Part shown: positions 1-7,954 of the stretch, one piece after another
Numbering within the stretch: position 1 is the first letter of the stretch
Layout of the letters: the number at the start of each line of letters is the position of its first letter
Source: Candidatus Bipolaricaulota bacterium
GTDB taxonomy: Bacteria; Bipolaricaulota; Bipolaricaulia; RBG-16-55-9; DRXL01
Direction: 5' to 3'
Assembly (NCBI GenBank): GCA_938091745.1
Contig: CALLJK010000018.1
Span: 1-64,000 of the forward strand
DNA: 64,000 bases
Notes under the pieces: generated by a model
Databases searched by the model: none
Told to the model about the DNA's origin: nothing
Seen by the model: the letters and a program-made list of their open reading frames with translations, nothing else
Position numbers and translations under genes: made by a program

Positions 1-1086
1 GCTGAGCTGAATCGTACCACAACTTCCTGGGGTTGCCCAGGCAACAGGCTGAAGCTCGCCCCAGACACAATACTAAACGGCGCTGGCGCACTCACCGTCC
101 CACTCAGCGTCCCTCCCCCAGAGTTCCAGATCACAAACGACCCCTGCACCTGCTGATTGATGAACGTCTGGGGCAGAGTCAAACTGGTCGTAGAGAGACT
201 AATCGCTGGAGTCCTGCTGAGACACAAGTAGTCATAGCCCCACTGGGAAGTGCAGATCTGTGAGCCTTCGTAGCCGCCCTCAAAGTCCCCTTCCCCAGGA
301 GGAACAGCCAGGGGTTGCATCTTCATTCCCGCTGGCACCGCTTCTCCAGTCGCTTGCCCACAGGCCGTCGCTTGAATCTGAGGCTCAGCATCATCCTCCA
401 GCTCGTCGTCCTTGTCCGCCTTGATCTTCACCCGCACCTGATGCGCGATCTTCTCCTCATTCCCCTCACTAGCTATCCCCAGAATCGCTACTCCGTTGGC
501 CTCATCGAACAGGGCTCGCACCTTACCTACTCGCTTGCCCTTCTGCGCCAGCTTCCCCTCAAACTCTTGGAACTTCGGCTTCTCTCGAAGCTTGCGTAGC
601 AGCTTCTCCACCTTCTGCTGGGGCAGGAATCTCACAACCCGCTCCTCTCCCGTCGCGGAGATGTTGAGGGTCTTGTTGCCCTGACGGACCAAGCCCACGG
701 CTGCGCTCTGACCATTGGCTCTCGTCCAGACTAAGTGCGCATTCTCGCCAAAGGGAATTAATACTTGCTGCCCGCCGGCAAGCTGGACCGCTTGCGCTTC
801 GTCAACATTGATGCCGAACCCGCGGCGCTCCAGCTGCGCTTTGACCGCTTGGAGCTGGGAGTCTGCTAACGCCTCTTGGAGCAATGCGGAGCGATCTGGC
901 TCAAGGATTGGGCTGGAACAGCTGCCACCGAGAGTGCTTAACGGTTGGAAGTTGGCTTCAGAAGCAGAATCAGGCTTCAGCGGGGGGGGGGGTGACATGC
1001 TGAGACTTCAAGAGCGACGTACAGCCGACGAGGACCGAGATGATTCCAATGGCGATGGCGAGCTTAGCCAGGCGAGCCGTGTACAT
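1..1086 (-). CDS. Surface lipoprotein, frameshifted at a poly-C tract, 3' end outside window
   Basis: Not recognised as a named family. Starting at the ATG at 1086 (a strong AGGAGG site lies just upstream), the protein opens with a lipoprotein signal ending in the lipobox LVGC, then SLLKSQHVTPPP. The coding strand then has 11 consecutive C residues and as read reaches a TGA after 38 codons. Removing one C (or adding two) opens a frame that continues without a stop to the window edge, about 330 further residues. That part is hydrophilic, has a Lys/Glu-rich middle, and ends in a beta-sandwich-like segment (SFVIWNSGGGTLSGT...) resembling ASH/choice-of-anchor or CARDB-type Ig-like domains. A good promoter precedes it. 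It is either a phase-variable surface lipoprotein or a sequencing slip in the homopolymer. The reading of the open frame is direct; the domain name is inference. Confidence 0.7.
982..992. repeat. Homopolymer of 11 G (C on the coding strand)
   Basis: Eleven G on the plus strand lie 31 codons after the start of the lipoprotein gene, just after its signal peptide. The length puts the gene out of frame; 10 or 13 residues would restore it. This is the position and type of tract used for slipped-strand phase variation, but also a common place for sequencing error. Confidence 0.85.
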
Positions 1087-1166
1087 ACTCTCCTCCTTTT
1101 GCGCTCCTTCCCCTGCTCCCTCAAGGCTTGAGGCGGGAGTGAGCGGCTTTGTATCTTCTCACCCTC

Positions 1167-1195
1167 TATATACCACAAAACGAGGAAAAAGTCAA
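1167..1195 (-). promoter_or_regulatory. Promoter of the lipoprotein gene
   Basis: On the minus strand TTGACT (1195-1190) is followed after 17 bp by TATATA (1172-1167), about 80 nt upstream of the ATG. Near-consensus sigma-70-type. The rest of 1087-1323 shows no gene. Confidence 0.7.
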
Positions 1196-1323
1196 GAGGG
1201 TAATACGAAAATCCTCTACAGATCGGGAGTTGGGTTTATACCTAAAGCTTGCACCGTGGCAATGGAAAGCGCTTTGTGGCTTCTCTGTTTCCCCCACTGC
1301 TCAGCCGCTGCCGACTATAAATT

Positions 1324-2115
1324 CTAGAAATAATACGGCCTAACGCGGCGTTTCACGAGCAAAGCGAGCAACGCGCCCGTGACAAACCCCCCAGCGTGTG
1401 CCCAATACGCTACACCGCCGCCTTCAATAGGGCTGGAAATCCCTCCCAGAAACTGCATCACAAACCAAAAGCCCAGCAGAAAGATCGCGGGAAGTTCGAT
1501 CAACCTGACAAAGAACGGAAAGAGCGGCACGAGCGTCAAGACCCTCCCATAGGGGAAGAGCACAAAGTATGCGCCCAACACCCCAGAGATCGCCCCGCTC
1601 GCCCCGACCATCGGGATCACCGTGTTTGGATTGGTGAGAATCTGCGCGAACGCCGCGGCCACCCCTGACACTAAATAAAAGAAGACAAACCCAACGCGCC
1701 CAAAGACGTCCTCGATGTTATCGCCGAAGATCCATAAGTACCACATATTGCCCAAGATGTGCCAGAACCCCGCGTGCATGAACATCGCCGTCAGCAGCGT
1801 CAGCCAGACTGTGAATGGGATCAAAGGGGGCAAGTCAGCCCCACGCGTGATCTCGCAGGGCATGACACCAAAACGAAACGTGAACTCGTCCTCCGCAGAG
1901 ATCACGGAGAACCGGCTGAGCAACTGGCTCGCTAGAGCTCTAGGGATCTCGCAGCCAGCTTGCTGCCAGGCGCGCACCCACTGGCGGGTGTTCTCCGTCG
2001 CCGGGGTAGTGCTGAGTGAGAACTGATAGAGAAAGACTAAGACATTTATAACAATAATCACGACGGTGACAACGGGGAACGAGCTGCTATGTCTATAGTC
2101 GCGCAGCGGGATCAT
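1324..2115 (-). CDS. Rhomboid family intramembrane serine protease
   Basis: 263 aa, a polytopic membrane serine protease cleaving transmembrane substrates within the bilayer. The rhomboid signature is clear: HAGFWHILGNMWYLW (about 113-127), the catalytic GASG serine at about residue 173, and the partner histidine in AHAGG at about 240. Six or more hydrophobic segments are visible, with a soluble loop of roughly 50 residues after the first. The start is set by a promoter whose -10 box ends only 6 nt before the ATG, so the mRNA is probably leaderless. It is divergent from the MscS gene. Substrate unknown. Confidence 0.93.
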   Translation of the reverse strand: MIPLRDYRHSSSFPVVTVVIIVINVLVFLYQFSLSTTPATENTRQWVRAWQQAGCEIPRALASQLLSRFSVISAEDEFTFRFGVMPCEITRGADLPPLIPFTVWLTLLTAMFMHAGFWHILGNMWYLWIFGDNIEDVFGRVGFVFFYLVSGVAAAFAQILTNPNTVIPMVGASGAISGVLGAYFVLFPYGRVLTLVPLFPFFVRLIELPAIFLLGFWFVMQFLGGISSPIEGGGVAYWAHAGGFVTGALLALLVKRRVRPYYF

Positions 2116-2121
2116 AGAGTG

Positions 2122-2150
2122 AGTCTAGCACAAGATGCTCTTTGGGGCAA
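2122..2150 (-). promoter_or_regulatory. Leaderless promoter of the rhomboid gene
   Basis: TTGCCC (2150-2145), 17-bp spacer, TAGACT (2127-2122), then 6 nt to the ATG at 2115. Transcription would begin at or next to the start codon. Confidence 0.65.
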
Positions 2151-2157
2151 GCCCCTC

Positions 2158-2187
2158 TTGCACTCTCCTATCCTCATCTGTTATAAC
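2158..2187 (+). promoter_or_regulatory. Promoter of the MscS gene
   Basis: TTGCAC (2158-2163), 18 bp, TATAAC (2182-2187), 11 nt before the ATG at 2199, leaving almost no leader and no Shine-Dalgarno site. Confidence 0.55.
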
Positions 2188-2198
2188 AGCTACAGAAT

Positions 2199-3236
2199 AT
2201 GGAGATGAAAATTTCTTTCTGGGACTATCTGATTCCCACGCTCATCCTAGTCGGGTCTTTGGTCGCTGGGATCATCGGGCGGCGCTATCTCTTTCGCTAT
2301 CTGCACATCTGGGCGCAACGCACCACCTGGGAGTTCGACGATATTGTTATCACTGCCATGCGCGGGCCGTTCGTGCTCTGGATCGCCGCGCTGGGGATTT
2401 ATTTAGCCCTAGAGTTCTCGAAGCTGTCGGACGAGCTTGTCGCGCTGCTGGGGAAGGTTTTATTGGCTTTAGTCGTGCTCTCGATGACGCTTGTAATAGC
2501 GAATATTGTCAGCGCTCTCTTCCAGCGGGCAGTCGCGCGAGGGGAGGTCGAAGCTCCAGCGACCAGCCTGACGAGAACTTTTATCAAAGTTGGCGTGATT
2601 ATCGTTGGGCTGCTCGTGCTTTTGTCGACGCTGGGAATCTCCATTACGCCGATCTTGACAGCATTTGGGATCGGGGGTTTAGCCGTCGCACTGGCGCTGC
2701 AAGACACGCTGACCAATCTCTTTGCCGGGTTCAACGTCTCGATGGCTCGTCAAGTGCGCGTCGGCGACTATATCAGATTAGATTCGGGACAAGAGGGCTA
2801 CGTGACAGATATCAATTGGCGCACCACGAGCATTCGGGATTTTTCGAACAATCTCATTATCATCCCCAATGCCAAGCTCGCCCAGAGCATCATCACGAAT
2901 TACTATATGCCCGACAAGCCCGTAACGGTCCGCATCCCCGTGAGCGTCAGCTACAGCTCCGACCCAGAGCACGTCGAGCGCGTCTTATTAGAGATCGGGC
3001 AGCAAGCGATCACGGAGATGCCTCAGCTCGATCCCAGCTTCGCTCCCGTGGTGCGCTTCACAAATATGGGGGAGTTCTCGCTCGATTTTCTCTTAGTCGT
3101 GCGGGCTAAGACGTTCGACGATCAGTTCAGTGCGCAGCACGAGCTGCGCAAGAGAATTTTTAAGAGACTGCGCGAAGAGAAGATCGAGATTCCCTTCCCG
3201 GTGCGCACGATCTATCTGAGAGACGAAAGGGGATAA
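2199..3236 (+). CDS. Small-conductance mechanosensitive channel (MscS family)
   Basis: 345 aa. Four to five N-terminal membrane segments (about 8-160) lead into the MscS pore helix and beta-domain: GIGGLAVALALQDTLTNL at roughly 160-180, then VGDYIRLDSGQEGYV and the TTSIRDFSNNLIIIPN stretch typical of the family. It should release solutes on hypo-osmotic shock. A second ATG lies two codons in, but the position of the -10 box favours a very short or absent leader. A lipoprotein gene follows 4 nt after its stop and is probably co-transcribed. Confidence 0.92.
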   Translation: MEMKISFWDYLIPTLILVGSLVAGIIGRRYLFRYLHIWAQRTTWEFDDIVITAMRGPFVLWIAALGIYLALEFSKLSDELVALLGKVLLALVVLSMTLVIANIVSALFQRAVARGEVEAPATSLTRTFIKVGVIIVGLLVLLSTLGISITPILTAFGIGGLAVALALQDTLTNLFAGFNVSMARQVRVGDYIRLDSGQEGYVTDINWRTTSIRDFSNNLIIIPNAKLAQSIITNYYMPDKPVTVRIPVSVSYSSDPEHVERVLLEIGQQAITEMPQLDPSFAPVVRFTNMGEFSLDFLLVVRAKTFDDQFSAQHELRKRIFKRLREEKIEIPFPVRTIYLRDERG

Positions 3237-3240
3237 GCTT

Positions 3241-4530
3241 ATGAAGCTTTTTCTCGGCATTCTCGGTGCTGCGTGTTTTTTCACTCTTGTGGGGTGCACG
3301 GTGTTGCCATCGGGGCCAGGAGCGGTTATCGGTGACTTCATGGTGACGCTTTCTGTGAATTACTACGAGCGCACCGCGCGCGTCTTCCAAGGTGACCTTG
3401 TCCGGCTCTCTCTGACTCTCGTCAATCGTGGTCGTCCTCGGACATTGCTTTTGACCCGACGTCCGGCATACGATTTTGTCGTGACAATGCCGGGCGGCAT
3501 AGAGGTCTGGCGGTGGTCGTATGGGAAGGCTATTGAAGATACTTATAAAGAGATCGAAACTTGGGCGTGGGGTAGCACGCTCAAAGCACACACTACGTGG
3601 GATCAGCGCGATCTTGACGGTATCCCTGTCCCGGCGGGGAGGTATTGGGTGCAAGGGGTGCTCTATACTGACATTGGGGCTTTACAGTCCCAGAGGGTTG
3701 AGCTACGCATCCGACGTGGCTCGCCGCTAAAACTTGAACTAGAGATCCCTTCCCAAGCCCCTATCTCTCTGCGCGGGGAAGGCTATTGGAAGCTTGGGCA
3801 GCCTATTCCCCTCACCCTCAAGCTGAGAAACATCACAGAGCGATCGGTCGAGCTAACGCTGCTAGGGCGTCCTGCCTACGACTTCATCGTGACCACAGAC
3901 TATAGAAGAAGAGAAGTCTGGCGCTGGGCGCAAGGGCAAGCGATCCAAGAGATCGCGGAGCTGCGCCGTCTTGCTCCAGGGGAAGCGATAGAGTTTTCCG
4001 GTGAGTGGGATCAGCGCGATAGCGTAGGCCAGCCCATCGCGCCAGGACGCTACTGCGTGCAGGGGATGGTGCACCTTGATCCTGAAATCAAGGACCAGCC
4101 AGTGAAATGTCTTTCAATTGGGCGTGGGCTGCCTGTGGATCTTGAGCTGGAGGTACCTGAGCGCGTCAAGCGTGGTGAGAGTGTAACGCTTGTGTGGAAG
4201 ATCATCAACAAAAGTGCTTGCCCTGTGACTGTCGTCGATATCGGGTTAGACTTTATGGTGACCACTCCTGATGGGAGAGTCATCTTGTCTAGCATTAAGA
4301 GATGGTGGGGATTCATGCCACCTATAAAACCGATAGAGAGCACTGTTATGACGCTCCAGCCTGGCGAGATGAGGAAGTTTGAAGGAGGCATCTGGGATCA
4401 ACTCGATGACGAAGGCTATCTCGTACAAGCGGGGGTCTATCTTGTGCGCGGCTTCTTATGGGCGAAGCAAGAGACGGATGCTCTAGATGTGATGCAGAGC
4501 GCGCCGCAGCAGCTCCTGATAGAGCCGTAA
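3241..4530 (+). CDS. Lipoprotein with three tandem BsuPI-like beta-sandwich repeats
   Basis: 429 aa with a lipoprotein signal (lipobox LVGC, Cys at about 19). The rest is three homologous repeats of about 130 residues. Each contains a phrase like RPAYDFVVT (first two copies) or GLDFMVTTPDG (third), then VWRWSYG/VWRWAQG or a diverged form, a WDQRD/WDQLDDEG motif, and PAGRYWVQG/APGRYCVQG/QAGVYLVRG. This layout matches the intracellular proteinase inhibitor BsuPI-type domain (inference from pattern). The last repeat is the most diverged. It lies 4 nt after mscS. Its stop abuts the convergent livF stop with no intervening base. Function unknown; a cell-surface inhibitor or binding protein is plausible. 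Confidence 0.8.
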   Translation: MKLFLGILGAACFFTLVGCTVLPSGPGAVIGDFMVTLSVNYYERTARVFQGDLVRLSLTLVNRGRPRTLLLTRRPAYDFVVTMPGGIEVWRWSYGKAIEDTYKEIETWAWGSTLKAHTTWDQRDLDGIPVPAGRYWVQGVLYTDIGALQSQRVELRIRRGSPLKLELEIPSQAPISLRGEGYWKLGQPIPLTLKLRNITERSVELTLLGRPAYDFIVTTDYRRREVWRWAQGQAIQEIAELRRLAPGEAIEFSGEWDQRDSVGQPIAPGRYCVQGMVHLDPEIKDQPVKCLSIGRGLPVDLELEVPERVKRGESVTLVWKIINKSACPVTVVDIGLDFMVTTPDGRVILSSIKRWWGFMPPIKPIESTVMTLQPGEMRKFEGGIWDQLDDEGYLVQAGVYLVRGFLWAKQETDALDVMQSAPQQLLIEP

Positions 4531-5229
4531 CTAGACCCCACCCAAATAGACTTGCTGCACGTGCTCATCAGCACGAAATTCTTCGGGCGTGCCCGCTTTG
4601 ACGATCACGCCCGTCTCTAACAGATAGACTCTATGGGCATGAGCCAGCGCAAACGGCACGTTCTGCTCAGCTAATAAAATAGTGACCCCGGAGTCGTTGA
4701 TCTGCTTGAGTGCTTCAGCAATCGTTTTGCGCACGATGGGCGCCAGCCCCAGCGTCGGCTCGTCTAAGAGCAAGAGCTCCGGCCGGCCCATCAGCGCCCG
4801 CCCAATGGCTAACATTTGTTGCTCGCCCCCAGAGAGCGTCCGCGCCATCTGGCGCTCCCGCTCCCGCAAGATAGGAAAGAGCTGATAAATCTTCTCCAGC
4901 TCGCTCTCCGGATCAAAGTTTTTGAGGCGAAACGCGCCCATGAGCAAATTGTCTTTGACGCTCATCTCGGGGAAGAGATGGCGTCCCTCCGGGCAGTGGA
5001 TCACTCCCAATTGCACAACCTTTACAGGATCACGCGGCAGCGGTGCCCCATTGAAGCTCAGCCGGCCTTGGCCGTCTTTGAGCCCGGAGATCGTGCGTAA
5101 GAGCGTGGTCTTGCCTGCCCCATTGGGGCCAATGATAGAGACGAACTCCCCTTGCGAGACCCTCAAACTGACGTTCTTTAAGACGTGCGCCTTGGCGTAG
5201 TAGACATTGAGATCTTCGATGACTAACAC
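4531..5229 (-). CDS. livF: Branched-chain amino acid ABC transporter ATP-binding protein LivF
   Basis: 232 aa ATPase, one of two in a LIV/HAAT-type importer. Walker A GPNGAGKTTLL, signature LSGGEQQMLAIGRAL, Walker [14 protein letters not shown] and the switch His region LAEQNV are all present. The frame stays open upstream into livG, but the likely start is the GTG at 5229, one base after the livG stop. This gives the usual 230-240 aa length and VLVIEDLNVYY as N terminus. Last gene of the livJHMGF block. Confidence 0.92.
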   Translation of the reverse strand: MLVIEDLNVYYAKAHVLKNVSLRVSQGEFVSIIGPNGAGKTTLLRTISGLKDGQGRLSFNGAPLPRDPVKVVQLGVIHCPEGRHLFPEMSVKDNLLMGAFRLKNFDPESELEKIYQLFPILRERERQMARTLSGGEQQMLAIGRALMGRPELLLLDEPTLGLAPIVRKTIAEALKQINDSGVTILLAEQNVPFALAHAHRVYLLETGVIVKAGTPEEFRADEHVQQVYLGGV

Positions 5230-5230
5230 T

Positions 5231-5983
5231 TTAGAACCCACCGCCGGCGAGATAGGCTTCTTGAACTTGGGGGTTGCGCGCCACTTCTTCGGGGGTGCCT
5301 TCGGCGATCTTCTCCCCAAAGCAGAGCACGACAATGCGGTCTACCAAACGCATCACCCCGCGCATATTGTGATCGACCAAGACAATCGTTTGCCCTTCGT
5401 TACGAAGACTTGCGATCAAGTGAGAGATCTCGTCGACTTCCGCAGGGGAGAGCCCAGCAAAGGGTTCATCGAGTAATAAGAGCTCTGGATCGGTACCGAT
5501 GGCCCGGGCGAGCTCTAAGCGTCTCAACCCGCCTTGGGGGAGCATCCCTGGCAGCTCCTCGCGGCAGATACAGTGATTCTCATGGGAAGAGTGTTCGCAC
5601 AAGCCGGTGCGCTCACAGCTCTGCAGGGTCTTCGGCGTGGGATCGGGCGCGCGAGTGAAGATCTCGTTGGGGATGGCTGAGATCTCGACGTTCTCGTAGA
5701 CGGTCTTTCGTGGGAAGTACTGAGCGATTTGGAAGACCCGCGCGATCCCCGCGTTGACTATCTTATACGTCGGCCAATGGGTGATCTCTTGGCCTTTGAA
5801 GAAGATCTGCCCTCGATCGGGCTTGAGTATCCCCATGATGAGATTGAAGACGGTGCTCTTGCCCGCGCCGTTGGGACCGATCAGCCCCACGATCTCCCCA
5901 GGTTCAACGTGAAATGATAAGTCTTTGACGGCCATCAGGCCCCCAAACGACTTGCGCAGGTTCTCTACGTGCAAGAGCGCCAT
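5231..5983 (-). CDS. livG: Branched-chain amino acid ABC transporter ATP-binding protein LivG, Cys-rich variant
   Basis: 250 aa ATPase. Walker A GPNGAGKSTVF, Walker B LLLLDEPFAGLSP and VDHNM are normal. The start is the ATG at 5983, with AGGAGG formed by the end of livM. Odd feature: the helical subdomain, usually followed by an L(S/P)YGQQR signature, here reads SCERTGLCEHSS then HENHCICREELPGMLPQGG. That adds four cysteines and a His-rich stretch and gives an atypical signature LPQGG. Total length is normal for LivG, so this is a replacement rather than an insertion. It may bind a metal or be a lineage variant. Confidence 0.9.
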   Translation of the reverse strand: MALLHVENLRKSFGGLMAVKDLSFHVEPGEIVGLIGPNGAGKSTVFNLIMGILKPDRGQIFFKGQEITHWPTYKIVNAGIARVFQIAQYFPRKTVYENVEISAIPNEIFTRAPDPTPKTLQSCERTGLCEHSSHENHCICREELPGMLPQGGLRRLELARAIGTDPELLLLDEPFAGLSPAEVDEISHLIASLRNEGQTIVLVDHNMRGVMRLVDRIVVLCFGEKIAEGTPEEVARNPQVQEAYLAGGGF

Positions 5984-5987
5984 AGCT

Positions 5988-6998
5988 TTAGCCTCCTCTG
6001 ACCTCTCCCCGTCTCCTTCTGAAAAGCCCCGCGAGCAGCGGCAGCAACCCCTGTCGCGCAAAAAACAGCAAAATTATCAAGAGCGTGAAGAAGATGAGGG
6101 TGGCCCAGCGCTCCAGAAACGAGAGCGCCAGCCCTTCCGTGCCAATGGGCAGCTTCAATTGAGCGAGCTCTCGAATGACTTGCTCGCCCCCCCTGACTAA
6201 GAATCCGCCCCACAGCGCCCCGACAATTATCCCCATCCCTCCGATCACCGATGCGACGATCATCTCTAGGGATGTCGTCAACGACATTAGAGAATTAAAG
6301 AAGATGGCCTCATTGGCGTGCACAGAGAACGCTCCTCCAAGACCGACAACACACGCGCTGACCGCAAACGCAAAGATCTTATACTTCGCTGTATTGATCC
6401 CTGCAGCTTCGACCGCTTCTTCGTTCTCACGGATCGCTTCTAATATTTTACCGACGCGCGAGGTGCTTAGCCAGACGAGAAAGAGCCCCACCCCAGTCAT
6501 CACGCCCCATAGAGAATAATAATTACAGTACTGATTGGCCTTGAAGTCTGGGAAGGGGCACAGAGCAGCTACACCGAACTTCCCTAGCTCTCCTCCTGTC
6601 CAGTCGGCTAAGATAATCACGAGGCGTGCCGCAGCCAGGGGCAAGATCAACGTGATCAACGAGAAATACGGGCCGCGTAAACGCAGTGCTGGCACGCTAA
6701 ACAACAGCCCCGCCAGAACCGCCATCATCACTCCTAGGGGGATTGTAGCCCAGATGGGCCATTTTACGTAGAGATTGAGCAGCCCCGTCGTGTAGCCTGC
6801 TACAGCGACAAAGAATATGTGCCCGAAGCTGATCTGCCCGGTCATCCCGGAGAGAATGTCCCAGCCCATGGCGTAGACCGCGAAGATCTGGGCATAGGTG
6901 AGGGTCGTCATCCATTTAGAGGGCAGAAACGGCGCGACAACGGCCATCACGATGACCGTGGTCCCTAATATACTAAATCTCACGGCACGCGAGCTCAT
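5988..6998 (-). CDS. livM: Branched-chain amino acid ABC transporter permease LivM
   Basis: 336 aa inner-membrane permease with about nine hydrophobic helices and the family motif EAIRENEEAVEAAGIN (cytoplasmic coupling loop, about 187-202). GQISFGHIFFVAVAGYTTG near residue 55 is the conserved LivM N-terminal region. It overlaps the upstream livH by 4 nt (ATGA), showing translational coupling. The C terminus is charged (FRRRRGEVRGG). Confidence 0.93.
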   Translation of the reverse strand: MSSRAVRFSILGTTVIVMAVVAPFLPSKWMTTLTYAQIFAVYAMGWDILSGMTGQISFGHIFFVAVAGYTTGLLNLYVKWPIWATIPLGVMMAVLAGLLFSVPALRLRGPYFSLITLILPLAAARLVIILADWTGGELGKFGVAALCPFPDFKANQYCNYYSLWGVMTGVGLFLVWLSTSRVGKILEAIRENEEAVEAAGINTAKYKIFAFAVSACVVGLGGAFSVHANEAIFFNSLMSLTTSLEMIVASVIGGMGIIVGALWGGFLVRGGEQVIRELAQLKLPIGTEGLALSFLERWATLIFFTLLIILLFFARQGLLPLLAGLFRRRRGEVRGG

Positions 6999-7906
6999 TC
7001 TGTCCTCCCAAAGAGCCCTTCAGGCTTAATGAAGAGAATGGCTATCAATACCAAGAGTGACGAGACCCCAACCCATGAAGACCCCAGAAACTCGAAGCAT
7101 CTGAAAGAGAAGCAGACGCGAATCGAGGGAGAGTACGTCATGAGCACTTCTAAAAGCCCAATCAAATACGCCGCGACAATCGAGCCCTTCAAGCTCCCCA
7201 GCCCGCCTACGACTACTATAGCGAAGCTGATAATTAACGGGTCACGCCACATGAACGGGTCGATCTTCACCCATGAGGCGAAGAAGACCCCGGCGATCCC
7301 CGCTAAAGCCCCAGAGATCGCCCACGTAAGCGTGTAGACTCTTCTCACGTCAATGCCCACCAATGCTGCACCTTCGTGGTCTTGGGCTGTCGCTAAGATG
7401 ACTTTGCCCCAGCGCGCGCGGTGCACGAAGAGCCAGAAGAGCAGAATCGCAAGCCACGACGCGCCAAACGCAATAATGCGATTCGTAATGACAGTCGTCT
7501 TATGAATCTCGATGCTGCCACTGATAAACGGCGCCAGTAGCTGGGTATTAGTCGTGAAGAAGATCTTTATTAACTCTTCGATGATGAGCGCGCACGCGAG
7601 GGTAGCGATCAAGGTGACGATGGGTGAGCGCTGGACATGGCGCACGAGCCCTTGATAGAAGACTACTCCCAACAAGGTACAGAGAGCGACAGCTAGCGCG
7701 AAGGCGCTATAGAGATTCCAATGGAGATACTGTTGGGCAAACCATGCCGTATACGCCCCGACCATCAAGAACGCCCCGTGCGCTAAGTTGAGTACTCTTC
7801 CCACCCCGAAGATCATGGTGAAGCCGAGGGCGACAAGAGCATAGAGGGCGCTAATCAAGACCGAATAGATGACAATGCGCTCTACGATGACGAACACTTG
7901 ATCCAT
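6995..7906 (-). CDS. livH: Branched-chain amino acid ABC transporter permease LivH
   Basis: 303 aa permease, partner of LivM. Conserved GVGRVLNLAHGAFLMVGAY (about 34-52) and the coupling-loop motif ATAQDHEGAALVGID are visible, with about eight membrane segments. The C-terminal segment, with CFSFRC and then FIKPEGLFGR, is family-like apart from the extra cysteines. It begins 48 nt after the binding-protein stop, beyond a GC-rich hairpin. Confidence 0.93.
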   Translation of the reverse strand: MDQVFVIVERIVIYSVLISALYALVALGFTMIFGVGRVLNLAHGAFLMVGAYTAWFAQQYLHWNLYSAFALAVALCTLLGVVFYQGLVRHVQRSPIVTLIATLACALIIEELIKIFFTTNTQLLAPFISGSIEIHKTTVITNRIIAFGASWLAILLFWLFVHRARWGKVILATAQDHEGAALVGIDVRRVYTLTWAISGALAGIAGVFFASWVKIDPFMWRDPLIISFAIVVVGGLGSLKGSIVAAYLIGLLEVLMTYSPSIRVCFSFRCFEFLGSSWVGVSSLLVLIAILFIKPEGLFGRTE

Positions 7907-7920
7907 AATTTTTAATTTTT

Positions 7921-7947
7921 AGGGGCGAAGCATGCCGCCCCGCCCCT
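7921..7947. other. GC-rich hairpin between binding-protein and permease genes
   Basis: AGGGGCG (7921-7927) and CGCCCCT (7941-7947) form a perfect 7-bp stem. There is no T tract on the transcript side, so it is not a classic terminator. In this position such a hairpin commonly stabilises the abundant binding-protein mRNA (inference). Confidence 0.5.
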
Positions 7948-7954
7948 TATATTT

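Noticed and set aside
33-1131. Several plus-strand ORFs in the first kilobase
   Set aside because: They lie opposite the continuous minus-strand lipoprotein frame and have no Shine-Dalgarno site, promoter or recognisable protein features.
2135-3109. 324-aa plus-strand ORF overlapping the MscS gene
   Set aside because: It is the shifted frame of a clear MscS channel; the translation is Arg-rich and patternless.
7921-7947. Rho-independent terminator after the binding-protein gene
   Set aside because: The stem is good but no T run follows on the transcript strand, and the operon continues.
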